From a virus: a stretch of 30,846 nt of DNA. The notes under the pieces were generated by a model. That model was not told the origin of the DNA. It made no database searches and was given only the letters and a program-made list of their open reading frames with translations. The position numbers and the translations under genes were made by a program. Below are positions 7,656 through 17,100 of the stretch, piece after piece (position 1 is the stretch's first letter; every line of letters begins with the position of its first letter). Where the stretch lies: the IMG/VR virus record IMGVR_UViG_3300010370_000151, positions 1-30,846 of that record; one strand, given 5' to 3'.

Positions 7656-8498
7656 TTAAAATGGCATTTCATCATCGTTACCCATATCAGCATCTTCGTC
7701 AACCACTGGAGCTGTATATTTGGTACTGGTTGTCCCTGTTTCTTTTTTGGCAGTTTCTTCACCTTTTGCAACAAACTTCTCCAATTTCTTATCCCAAACA
7801 GGATTTTCACCATTTGCAATAATTTCAAGGTAATCTATCGGTGATGCTTTATAAACCGTTTTCCAAGTAGTTTCATCTTTTACCCAAAGATTTGCTTTGG
7901 TTTTATCGGTTGTCAACATAGAAGGGTCTTCTGCCATGATAGAAGTAATTTTAGTACTATTCTTATCACCACGACCTAACATGATAACCAAATCACGTCC
8001 TTCTCTTGGGTCGGAAAGATCACCTTTTTTAGTGAAAAGTGGAATCATTTTATCTAGTTCACCTTCACCTTTAAAATTGTGACGAAAACGCCAAATCTTA
8101 ATACCATCTTCTTCTTTTGCTCGGTCAATAACACGAGCCATATAGAATTTAGAAGCTTTGTAAGCTTTGGCAAGTTTTTTGTCTTCTTCACTACCAGTAG
8201 CTTTTAAAGCCTTTTCTACTTCACACAATGGACAAGTTTCACCGTCATTGTGTTCTCTACAATAAAGTTTTCTCCATTGTCCGTTAACCTGCATCACATG
8301 AAAGTAACCTTCTTCAAAAGGTGAACCACCTTTTGCTTTAGAAGGCATTAAACGAATTGTCATTTCGCCTGTTTTTTCCCCTTCTTCAAGACGCGGATTA
8401 AAGTACTTGGAAAAATCTTTTTCCTCGAATGTTTTACCACCTGAAGTACTTTTATTTTTTTCGTACTGATTCATGATGGCATCTAATACATTGCTCAT
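7656..8498 (-). CDS. 32: Single-stranded DNA-binding protein, T4 gp32-like, with a zinc site and an SSB-like C-terminal tip
   Basis: This protein coats single-stranded DNA in replication and recombination. The 280 residues resemble T4 gp32 (301). The zinc ligands are H67, C80, C89 and C92 (YCREHNDGETCPLC), with the H-C and C-x2-C spacings of T4 (H64, C77, C87, C90). The N terminus has a short basic/aromatic arm, and a central OB-fold-like region carries the zinc loop. The acidic tail ends NDDEMPF, much like the DDDIPF tip of bacterial SSB that recruits partner proteins. It is first in the replication operon, 41 bases after a host-type promoter and behind a terminator, so it is probably expressed early or in the middle phase. 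Confidence 0.88.
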   Translation of the reverse strand: MSNVLDAIMNQYEKNKSTSGGKTFEEKDFSKYFNPRLEEGEKTGEMTIRLMPSKAKGGSPFEEGYFHVMQVNGQWRKLYCREHNDGETCPLCEVEKALKATGSEEDKKLAKAYKASKFYMARVIDRAKEEDGIKIWRFRHNFKGEGELDKMIPLFTKKGDLSDPREGRDLVIMLGRGDKNSTKITSIMAEDPSMLTTDKTKANLWVKDETTWKTVYKASPIDYLEIIANGENPVWDKKLEKFVAKGEETAKKETGTTSTKYTAPVVDEDADMGNDDEMPF

Positions 8499-8538
8499 AA
8501 TACTTTTTTTAAATTGTTAAACATTAAATTACTTATTA

Positions 8539-8568
8539 CAAGTATAAGTCAAAATAATTTATTGTCAA
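8539..8568 (-). promoter_or_regulatory. Host-type promoter of the gp32 replication operon
   Basis: The minus strand reads TTGACA, then TATACTTG with 19 bases between TTG and TATACTTG. This fits the Bacteroidota pattern TTG-N19-TAnnTTTG with one mismatch and also reads as TTGACA-N16-TATACT in the general bacterial pattern. It lies just after the terminator of the previous unit and leaves a leader of about 35 bases before the ATG at 8498. Confidence 0.7.
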
Positions 8569-8574
8569 TAAAAA

Positions 8575-8593
8575 AAGGGGGTTGAACCCCCTT
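8575..8593 (-). terminator. Rho-independent terminator after the acidic 262-residue gene
   Basis: AAGGGGG pairs with CCCCCTT around TTGAA, followed on the minus strand by a run of T (complement of 8570-8576). It ends the unit that includes the acidic protein gene and separates it from the gp32 promoter. Confidence 0.85.
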
Positions 8594-8614
8594 CTTTACT
8601 TTTAATTTTTATAA

Positions 8615-9403
8615 TTAAATTTTTCTTCTTTTTTGTTTTGATTCAGGAACAAAAGATTTTTTAACATCTGTTGAACTATAATCTTTAACTTCATCTGGGT
8701 TTAACTTCCAAACTTTAACATCACCATCTGAACTTTTACCGTCAGGTTTTCTAGAAGTTATTTCGTAATTGTCTTTTAACTTTTCATCATCCCAATAATC
8801 AGTTAGTTTAACATTAAAAGGATAAGAGTCCAAAGAACGTAATTCTAACTTTTCTTTTGGTTTTTGTGATTGTATATCTGCCTTAATGACATTTAACTCA
8901 TTTGCAACAGTATCAATTTTTGATAGAGAGTTCTGTAAAGCGTCAAATTTTACCATTAAGTCTTGGATCATATTCTTACCTTGTTCTGCCGCGTTTACTG
9001 CTTTTTCAGCGTAACCCTTGGCATCGTCAGCTCTCTTAACAATATCAGTAACATCAATTTCTTCAGTTTCTTCGTCACCACCTTCTTCATCTTCAATTTC
9101 GTCGGCTGCACTAAACTCATCTGCGGTGCCAAACTCATCACCTTCTTCTCCGCCTTCTTCACCACCTTCCTCTGTTCCCTCTTCAGCACCAAAATCAAAA
9201 TCAGTGTTTTCTTCTCCACCTTCCTCTGTACCTTCTTCAGCTGCAGGAGCTTCTTCACCTTCTTCTGGGTCCTGTTCTTGTAACATTTCAGGGTCAGCAG
9301 CATAACTGTGATATCTTTTTTCATTTATAGATTCACCACCAATTTTTGGATCGTAACCCAATAATTGTTTATATCTTTTTAAATCTTCGTTTAAGTTTGC
9401 CAT
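8615..9403 (-). CDS. Acidic repeat-containing protein of unknown function (262 residues)
   Basis: I do not recognise a named family. From residue 40 to about 118 the chain is almost all Glu, Gly, Asp and Ala, with EEGTEEGGEE twice. Then comes a helical, probably coiled-coil region (about 119-180, AKGYAEKAVNAAEQGKNMIQ), a globular-looking C-terminal part (SLDSYPFNVKLTDYWDDE) and a basic end (SKQKRRKI). This disordered-acidic, coiled-coil, folded layout recalls phage scaffold or virion-associated proteins, but there is no direct evidence. It follows the 65-residue gene after two bases and is closed by its own terminator, so both belong to one short unit. The acidic part is coded by imperfect DNA repeats and probably varies in length between relatives. 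Confidence 0.75.
   Translation of the reverse strand: MANLNEDLKRYKQLLGYDPKIGGESINEKRYHSYAADPEMLQEQDPEEGEEAPAAEEGTEEGGEENTDFDFGAEEGTEEGGEEGGEEGDEFGTADEFSAADEIEDEEGGDEETEEIDVTDIVKRADDAKGYAEKAVNAAEQGKNMIQDLMVKFDALQNSLSKIDTVANELNVIKADIQSQKPKEKLELRSLDSYPFNVKLTDYWDDEKLKDNYEITSRKPDGKSSDGDVKVWKLNPDEVKDYSSTDVKKSFVPESKQKRRKI
9159..9241. repeat. Two 29-bp direct repeats 54 bp apart in the acidic gene
   Basis: The stretches 9159-9187 and 9213-9241 share 26 of 29 bases (core CACCTTCCTCTGT on the plus strand) and code EEGTEEGGEE twice. They show expansion by duplication of an 18-codon unit inside the acidic region. Confidence 0.75.
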
Positions 9404-9405
9404 AA

Positions 9406-9603
9406 TTAAATTGTATATTCACTTAATAATTGTCTACCGTCGTTGGTAATTATTTTTTTGTGTTCTCTTTTAACAATTTCTTCAGGGGTTTTCATTTGAC
9501 ATTCTTGGTCAAGACATTCTTCACCCTTATTTTGTTTTAGAAAAGCATCTAATTTACTATTAATTTCTTTTTCTTTTTTGTTGTTGTTGTTTCCTGTTAA
9601 CAT
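9406..9603 (-). CDS. Small conserved-looking phage protein (65 residues)
   Basis: The protein is highly charged: an Asn/Lys/Glu-rich start (NNNNKKEKE), two cysteines in CLDQEC at about 30-35 that could bind metal or pair, and a C-terminal segment VKREHKKIITNDGRQLLSEY. I recall a similar K(K/I)I-x-x-DGRQLL ending from short proteins in T4-like genomes, but cannot name the family. It begins 22 bases after the previous gene, with an ATATTTAT octamer 15 bases before the ATG, and is followed after two bases by the acidic gene. Function is unknown; a structural or assembly role is guessed from the shared unit. Confidence 0.65.
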   Translation of the reverse strand: MLTGNNNNKKEKEINSKLDAFLKQNKGEECLDQECQMKTPEEIVKREHKKIITNDGRQLLSEYTI

Positions 9604-9618
9604 AAAAGTATTTTTTAT

Positions 9619-9626
9619 ATAAATAT
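9619..9626 (-). promoter_or_regulatory. ATATTTAT octamer before the 65-residue gene
   Basis: Minus-strand TGATATTTATATAAAA begins within the stop codon of the preceding gene, and the octamer ends 15 bases before the ATG at 9603. Spacing is almost the same as before the starts at 24864 and 29402. Candidate late promoter; two octamers inside a coding region (near 10209 and 10235) show it also occurs by chance. Confidence 0.35.
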
Positions 9627-10030
9627 CAGTCTTTCAGGAAAAATCTGGTAATGGTTATTATTTCCAAGATATTATCTTTTATTAAAATGATTTTATCTTT
9701 AAATTCTTGCCAATCAATAGAAAATTCTTTGTGGTTAATATTTCCATGAAGTCCACTTTTATTTTCAATTAATTTATTTAAGGCATTAATGGTAAAAAAA
9801 GTATCCCCTTTTTTATGTATTTGGATTGTCCTCGGTAATTCTTTTTTAAAATTTATTCGTTTTTCGGCATCAACATAAATTTTATAAGTTAAAAAGACAT
9901 CCCCCTTTTCAGTTTTAAAAAAGAAAACATGTTCTTTTTTAATATTAAATTTTTTATTAAGTCTATTTAAAAAGTTTGGGATTTCGGATTCTTCAATGAA
10001 GGACGCTAGTAGTAGAGTTTTTTGTTGCAT
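9626..10030 (-). CDS. Unknown 134-residue protein
   Basis: No family was recognised. The N terminus (TLLLASFIEESEIPNFLNRLNKKF) looks like a strand followed by a helix; the rest alternates strands (HVFFFKTEKGDVFLTYKIYV) and helices, so a small alpha/beta protein is likely. It has no cysteine. The start ATG at 10030 lies 38 bases inside the end of the previous gene, and no later methionine could serve as a start, so the overlap seems real and implies translational coupling. It is rich in Lys, Ile and Phe like its upstream neighbour, and the two probably work together in an early function. Confidence 0.65.
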   Translation of the reverse strand: MQQKTLLLASFIEESEIPNFLNRLNKKFNIKKEHVFFFKTEKGDVFLTYKIYVDAEKRINFKKELPRTIQIHKKGDTFFTINALNKLIENKSGLHGNINHKEFSIDWQEFKDKIILIKDNILEIITITRFFLKD

Positions 10031-10610
10031 CTTTATATATCAGATATGGTATATATTTGATGTCAAAATATTTTAATTCGGATTTAAATTCTTTTTCTTT
10101 GTTTTCAAAAAAATTGCTTTCTTCCCTTAGATATTTTAACACTTCTTGACTATTAAAAGAAATGAATTTTAACAAATTCAAATCAATCGCAATTATTTTG
10201 GCATTGTGATAAATATACACCATGCCATCACCATATAAATATGTAAAGCTTTTAGCAAAAGTTTTTAATTTCTCTAATAATTCATCAGTTGTTTTTATGT
10301 TCAAAATTAAAGGATCAAGAACATAAAACGGGATATTTTTAACAAAATCATCATATGATTTTTTTATAAAACTTTTAATATCAGATTCAAAAATATTTCT
10401 TTTTTCTGGAATCGAAAAAGTCCAATAAAGATTATTATTAATTTTTTTATTTAAAATAGAAGCATTTGGTAATTTTTTCTTGGTTTCTTCCCAACCAATA
10501 AATAAAGTCGGCAAATCATTTGGTTCCCAATCCTCAAAAGAAAAAAGATTAAAATTATTTGGGATTGATGTTAATTCATCATTAGATACAATATTGCCGA
10601 CAAAAATCAT
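9993..10610 (-). CDS. Unknown 205-residue protein, first gene of the unit reading left from 10610
   Basis: No family was recognised. I choose ATG 10610 (MIFVGNIVSNDELTSIPNNF) rather than the upstream ATG 10688, because the latter overlaps the divergent gene and lies upstream of the minus-strand promoter at 10619-10648. The chain is rich in Ile, Lys, Asn and Phe, with a segment like a folded ATP- or lipid-free core (FSFEDWEPNDLPTLFIGWEE) and helices DIKSFIKKSYDDF and DELLEKLKTFAKSF. The phrase LPTLFIGWEETKKKLPNASI suggests a compact alpha/beta fold. It overlaps the 134-residue gene by 38 bases. Host-type promoter control suggests early expression; early phage proteins of this size often affect host processes, but nothing here proves it. 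Confidence 0.65.
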   Translation of the reverse strand: MIFVGNIVSNDELTSIPNNFNLFSFEDWEPNDLPTLFIGWEETKKKLPNASILNKKINNNLYWTFSIPEKRNIFESDIKSFIKKSYDDFVKNIPFYVLDPLILNIKTTDELLEKLKTFAKSFTYLYGDGMVYIYHNAKIIAIDLNLLKFISFNSQEVLKYLREESNFFENKEKEFKSELKYFDIKYIPYLIYKDATKNSTTSVLH

Positions 10611-10639
10611 TGCAGATTCAAAAATATTTTTTATCTTTG
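10610..10639 (+). promoter_or_regulatory. Host-type promoter of the zinc-ribbon gene
   Basis: TTG at 10610-10612, 19 bases, then TATCTTTG at 10632-10639: an exact match to TTG-N19-TAnnTTTG. It points right and leaves a short leader before ATG 10665. It interleaves with a minus-strand promoter of the same type. Confidence 0.72.
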
Positions 10640-10648
10640 TTATATCAA
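10619..10648 (-). promoter_or_regulatory. Host-type promoter of the leftward unknown genes
   Basis: On the minus strand TTG at 10648-10646, 19 bases, then TATTTTTG at 10626-10619: an exact match to TTG-N19-TAnnTTTG. Its start point would fall only a few bases before ATG 10610, giving a nearly leaderless RNA. It overlaps the rightward promoter, so polymerase should be unable to use both at once. Confidence 0.65.
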
Positions 10649-10664
10649 AAGATAAGAAATAAAA

Positions 10665-11120
10665 ATGGAAAAAGAAACCACCCACCAATTAAAAAATGAA
10701 AACATTCAAAACTTCATTTTTGCTGGTAACGCAACTTTTACCGTTGTCAATGAAACAACTGGAAACCGTTTTACTTTTAGGGTTAGAAATGCTGCTTTTG
10801 GGAAAAAAGATGTTACCTCTGATGTTTTCTTTGTTTCTGTTTTAACAGGTCAAGATAACAATTCTGCTTATACTTTTTTGGGTTCTTTTTTTAACAACAA
10901 AAACAAAATATATCGTCGTTCTGAAAAAAGTCGTGTTAGTGGTGATGCCCTTTCATCAAAAGTTGTAACTTGGTTTTTTAACCACTTCATTGGTAATGAT
11001 GGAAACTATCCAACCGTAAAAGTTTATCACGCAGGAAAATGTGGAAAGTGTGGTAAAAAATTAACCACACCTGAATCCATCAAAAGTGGTTTAGGCCCTT
11101 ACTGTGGGAATAGGGGATAA
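10665..11120 (+). CDS. Unknown protein with C-terminal zinc-ribbon (DUF6011-like) motif
   Basis: This is the only complete plus-strand gene in the window. Residues 1-120 form a domain I do not recognise, with strands FIFAGNATFTVVN and NRFTFRVRNAAF, then DVFFVSVLTGQDNNSAYTFLG and a basic stretch IYRRSEKSRVSGD, reminiscent of a small beta-rich nucleic-acid or protein-binding domain. The end carries C126-x2-C129 and C147 in GLGPYCG, with H122 just before, the pattern of the short zinc ribbon annotated as DUF6011 in many phage and plasmid proteins. It has its own host-type promoter and converges on the giant hub gene with a 10-base gap. Role unknown; early expression is likely from the promoter type. 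Confidence 0.8.
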   Translation: MEKETTHQLKNENIQNFIFAGNATFTVVNETTGNRFTFRVRNAAFGKKDVTSDVFFVSVLTGQDNNSAYTFLGSFFNNKNKIYRRSEKSRVSGDALSSKVVTWFFNHFIGNDGNYPTVKVYHAGKCGKCGKKLTTPESIKSGLGPYCGNRG

Positions 11121-11130
11121 AGAAAAATAA

Positions 11131-14100
11131 TTATCCACCACATTTAAATGCATCATTACCAGAACAAAAATTATTTTTCCACACATTAAATTGAGGGACC
11201 GAACCAAATCCATAACTATAATTTTTTAAAGACCAAGCAATTATATAATTTTGATTAGTGGGGTCTGTAGCATTATCATTAAAACTTGGTAAGTCAGTTG
11301 TTGGATTTCCTTTATATTCACCTTCCCATAATGCATAAAGTTGTGGGCCTGTAAATGAATTAGCAATAAAACCACCACCAAATTCTTTTTGAAAAATAGC
11401 CGCAGTAATTGCTCTAACGAAATCTGTGGCCGTAGGGTTATTACCTGAACTAACATCAAAATCCCTATAATAAGAAAATAATTCATTACCACCGTAACCT
11501 GCATTTATGTCTCCAGGTATAAATCTAGTATTTACATTACCTGAACCGTCTTTTATTGCGGCATCTCTTAATATTTGATATCTTTCACCATATGGTGCTG
11601 TCGGACTCCACTCAGGTTGTTGTCCGTCTGTAACTAATTTATCATTAATGTTTTGTAATGTTGTCCAAGTAAAAGTCGGCACTACTTTTTGAATATTTTT
11701 ACCGACACTATTTATGTAATGATTTGTACAGTCCGTATTTGGTGTGGCGTAAATCATTAAAAACGTCATTAAAGTGTTTCTTGGTCCGGTAAAACCATCT
11801 GCAACGCCTTTTTTATTATTTATAACACTTCTTTGTAATTGTAATGCCGCTTGTACACCCCAAATGATATCATCATAAACCGCATAGAAACCAGGAGCTT
11901 TAGGGTCAAATGATGCTAATGTCATAATAGCGCCATAACCACCTCTAAGATTGCCTGGGTTATTACAACCAGTTGGACCGTATGAGAATGATGCGAAACC
12001 TTTACAATTTGCTGGTCCAGAACCTGCGGGTTGATTAAATAAAGGTATTTTTGGGGGTGTTATTACTACCGGTGAGAATCCACTTAGTGGTTTTTGTGGT
12101 GCTCTTGTTGTAATATTTGTTGTATTAGTTAAAATAGAGTAATTGTTATTAGCCCCACAACTTTTAGGTCCTGTTGATGCACTAAGTGAACCAAGTGAAA
12201 CTGTTAAACCGACTCCACCACCAGTTGGTGGTGTCAAACCTAACGCAACTGAAACACTAGTTACAATTGGTACTACAGTTCTTGGTTGTCTAACACCCTT
12301 AAAATTGGTTGTTATACTATTAGGTTTAATATTATGTGTAACATCTGTTATGATATAAGCCCCACTAAACATAGGTATACCTTGTAAATCAAAATACATC
12401 ATGGGTTGAATCATCATATTACCCATTGTTTCAATACTACAACTATAAGAACGTGTTAAGTATGCACTATTAAGATTTTGCCCTTTTGAGGTTGTTGTTG
12501 TTCCTTGACTTTCTGCTAACCTATCTAAAACTGCAAGTGATTCGGCAGTTTCCGTAAATTCTGTTTGGTCTAGTTGTATATTTCTAAAGTGATTTTGATT
12601 TTGTTTACCATATAAAACTTTAAAAGCAGTAAAACCACCAGATGCAATATCATTTGGTTGTTGTATGTCTTCTAAACTAAAACTATCATCTCTAACGTTG
12701 TTTAACACTGTTTTGAGTTCGTCGTTATCAATTTTACAATTGGTTTCACCTATTTGTAGATTTAATTTTCTGGAAGCTCCACCAACATACATACAAACAA
12801 AAAGAGGTCCACAACCTGCATCGTCAAGATTAAGAACTGGTCTGAAAATATCTTTTGTATCCTCCACATCTAAACCATTTCCTGTAAAATTAATATATGT
12901 TGGTAAACCAAAAAACAAGTACTCATTTTCAGATAAGATATCACTTATGATCTGATAAAGAGATAATCTGTTATTATCTTTAATTTCATCTAATCTTCGA
13001 ATATCAATAACTGATTGATTACCGATATCACCCCAAACACGATTAACGTAAACAAAATAACTAGCTAAAGTTCTTTGTTTTTTATCAACAACTGGACCAT
13101 TTTTTTTACAGTAAACTGAACTAGCACCGCCAATATTAAAAAACAATTCTCCATCACCTGTTGTTCTTTGAAGCCATTTCTCACTCAATGATTTAAAAGT
13201 TCTATACATTGCTAATTTTAAATCATTATCTTTTGCCGGATCTACACCGCCTCCACCACCACCTCCACCGCCACCTGGTGGTGTAAGTTCATCTTTTCTT
13301 TTTTGTAAATTAGCTTTATAGGTATCATAAAAAGTTGTTAAATATCTTTCAAAATCACTTTTTCTAACAATAAAACCATCTTCATTAGGGTCTTCAGCGA
13401 TAAAACTATTTGAAGAAAAAGGGTCACTATCGGGTTTAGGCATTTCACTTTCGTCTTGGTAGCCGTACCAAATTTTAGGTGTGGAGTTACAAACATACCA
13501 AATTTCTTTAAATAAAGGTTCAACTTCACCTGCATCAAGAACCAATACAACTCTATCTTCTGCATTAATTTTAGTTAAAGCAGCGGGACTGCCTGAACCT
13601 TTTTTATACACATATTTACCACTACCAATTAATTGATTATCAGCTATAGTAGGTGGGTTTGGCCCGAAATTAAGTGGGTCTATTTTTTTTAACATATCTT
13701 TCCATTCTTGTGAAGTTGCAAACTTTTCAAACTCCTCAACAAATATGTCTTTTACAGCATCTGGTAAATATTGCATTATCATACCTAAACTACCATCTGC
13801 TTGCCTACTTCTTTCTGGGTATTTATTAAATAAAGTATTATCTGCTGAATCTATGTCAACATAAGGTGATAGAGCATAACCTCTATTACCTCCACCAACT
13901 ATTTTTGTGGTAGCTCTAACAGGTTGTATTGTTTGGTAATCTAAGCCTCCTAGAAAAGAATTTTCCATTAAAAGAGTAAAACTAGCACCTTTTCCTGTTG
14001 ATAAATTTTTAACAGGGGAATCTAAAGCTAAAGCTCCTGTAATATCGGGTGATATATATGGTATATGATGTGGTGCTATATAAGCTTGTGGCCAAGAAAA

Positions 14101-17100
14101 TTGATCTTTCTTTATGAGGTCTGAAAAACTATAACCTAAAAGTTCAGTCCATGGTGATAATTTACCAAGATAAGTTGAACTTGTACCTGGGATATTACTA
14201 TTATACCTACCAGTTCCACCAAAATAATAAAAAGCACCAACTAAATCTGGGGTACCTACTGAAATACCGTTTTCTATTGTAAAACCACCAGCAGTACCAC
14301 CCTGAGCTGATACACTAGGTCTTGATCCATCTTTTAAAGCATCAGAATAACTTTGGGGGCTAAATACTGATTTTGGTGTTTTAGTAAAATCTATAGCGTT
14401 GTATGTACCGTAAACCCCATCTATATAATTTTTAACGTTCCATCTATTACCTGCAGGGTTATAGGACTTTCTAGAACCTGGAGCTGAACTTAAGTCAAAT
14501 GTTGGTTGAACTAATGGGTCATAACCGTTAATTTGAACTTGTGGTTTGTTTAAGTCACAATTAAAACAAAGAATTGTTTTTCTCCATTTAGCACCTTTTG
14601 CTGACCCTGTAAATTCTCGCCAACGCCATAATTGAGATCCAAATGCTAAAACCCAAAATTTAGGTATTTCATTTATTGCTGCTATATTTTGAAAAGCAGT
14701 TGAAGCCCAAGGCATTGAACCTCTATCGGTGTCAACAACTAGTTTAGACTCAGGTCCTCCATAAGTTTTTAATTTAAAATTAAGAGGGAGGTTAGGATCG
14801 GGTTGAGAGTATTTAGAAAGTGGGAATTTATTACCAGCAGAATCGTAAGCTTGTGACATTCTACCATCACCTGATATTAATCTAACTGTAAGTGGTGTTG
14901 GTTTAAAACTGTTTAAAAAAAGATAAGCTAAGTTTTTAAATTGTGTTGGTTCGTCATAGATTAAACTACCTGTAGCTAGAGATCTAAAATTATTAACATT
15001 ATCTAACCAAAGTGGTGTTGCTATTAACGGTGCGTAAAAATGATTTTTTGCGAAAATTTTACCTTTTACATCTTCTAAATCATAAGAGGCAGTCACTGGG
15101 TTGGTTGTAATATTTCTCTTTTGTCTGAAAATAATGTCTATACCAACAACATTATTGTTATTAGTATCATATTTATCATAAAGCCAAAAAGATAAAAAAC
15201 CAGCGTTACTGAGTTCACTACCCATAGACGATGAAGTCTTTGCCCCATCAACAGGTGAATATTTACCTAAAGTTGAGTATAGTATTTCACCGTTAAAATC
15301 AGGTGAATTTTGACTGCCACCAATTTTTACTAAATTATTAATATCCAAACCCATAGCGTCTTTATATATAGGATTACCGAATCCTAAATTAAAAGCTTTC
15401 ACACTGTTTGTATATTCACCATTAACAAAATCTTTAATCGTTTGATTTGATAACACGATGTCACGTATGTTATTAGTCGTGATATCAGCTGGTTTAACTA
15501 TTTTTAGTAAATATTTACCCTTATCCATTTTAAAAGGATTGGGAAAAATTTTAATTGGTACACTTAGTCTGAAATTTATAAATCCATCCTTTGGTTTAAA
15601 AACATAATACTCTTCATCACTGTCTATTTCTGTATCATAAACTTTACCGGAAGATGTGAGTTTATTTTTTGAAGAGAGAGTATAACCATCTGTATATATT
15701 TTGGTTAAATTTATAGCCTTTGTTACATAAGGAAAAGTAGCGTCTGCTTGATTACCGAAAGAACTAACATTTTTTAATTGATCAATTACAGATTGTATAA
15801 AAACAGTGGCAGTACTATCGGTTATCCAACTATCTAACTGACTTTTATTATTGGTTGAATTTAAAAGATTAAAAGCGTCTATTTTTGCGGCTGTACTTGC
15901 GTAAGATTCAGAAAATTTTGCAATATTTATTGGTCTTCTTGAGAACATGGCATCTCTAGTTATTCTCATTGGATTCATTATTGTATGATCCAAGGCAACA
16001 AAAAGTCTATCACCTATTGTTTTTAAAACAGTATTTCTATTAGTATTTCTATTAGACCAACCATTTGGTTTATCCTTTACCCAATATTGGGATTCAAGTG
16101 GATTTATAGGAATGTAATTATCGTATGTTGGAGTGCCGGCACCAGGTGGTGGAGATGGGTTAAATAGAGCTTCAATTGCTTTTTGGTATTTAATGAAAGC
16201 GTTTAAGAAATCTTCAACAAAAATAAGTTCCGGCCAACTTTTATCTGGCTTTCCTTTTTCATAAAAATCTGGATTAATTCCTGGATATTTTTCAATTTCA
16301 CCAGTACCAATTGAACTACCTTCAATAACACTATATGTTGGCCAAGAATAAACTTTTTTGTTACTTGTCTGGGAAGCTTGTATATCAGTACTCTCTACTT
16401 TTGCACCAACATTGGTATCTGAAGTATATTTATTTAAATCTTCTGCTAAATGGTACTTTTCAGCTTTAGTGGAAACTTCTTTTAAAATCTCCATGAAAGC
16501 TTGAGTATTTGCTAATAAAATTGTGAAAACACTCCTAATTGTAGGTGAAAACTTTAATTCTTTTACAATTTTTGCTTCACTTATGTCACTAGCGGCATCA
16601 GTTGTTAAATCTATTGTTCGTCTTATTATATTTATATCATTATCTATATTTTCTAAAATATAACCAAAATCAATATAATAGTTATTTGTAGTCTTATCTG
16701 ATGAAACATAACCTAATGATGAGAAAGAATTTGTATTTCCCGCAGTACCGCCGGCAAACCAAGGTTCATTTGTTAATTCAGGTACGTCAAAAATAGGGTA
16801 TCCTGAAGAGGGGACCGTTGGGTTTATTACTGTCGCAGGATTACTTGACTGTAGTGTAAAAGTAGCTTTTGGTACACCACCTCCTGTTATTTTTGTATAT
16901 TTATCGGCTTGTTTTAAAACTTCTTTTATTGCTGATAAAAAAGTACCACCGTTTCTATTAAAAATTTCATACAATTTTCCACCAGATGCTACTTGACTGG
17001 TCATTATTGCACTACCTAATGAATCTTTACCAAAAACTATTTTTAAGGGTCTTTCACCATTGATACTACCACTTTTTAATGAAGTTTTTTCTACTGTGTA

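Noticed and set aside
8963-9324. Long open frames on both strands overlapping the acidic gene
   Set aside because: They are Ser/Pro-only, Phe/Thr-only or Lys-rich shadows of the GAA/GGT-type repeats that code the acidic region.
10611-10688. Upstream ATG at 10688 as start of the leftward 205-residue gene
   Set aside because: It overlaps the divergent gene, lies upstream of the minus-strand promoter, and the extra 26 residues (Phe-rich) look like translated promoter DNA.
11115-11136. Hairpin GGATAA...TTATCC between the convergent zinc-ribbon and hub genes as a two-way terminator
   Set aside because: Only six base pairs, A/T-rich and without a T run on either strand; too weak to call.
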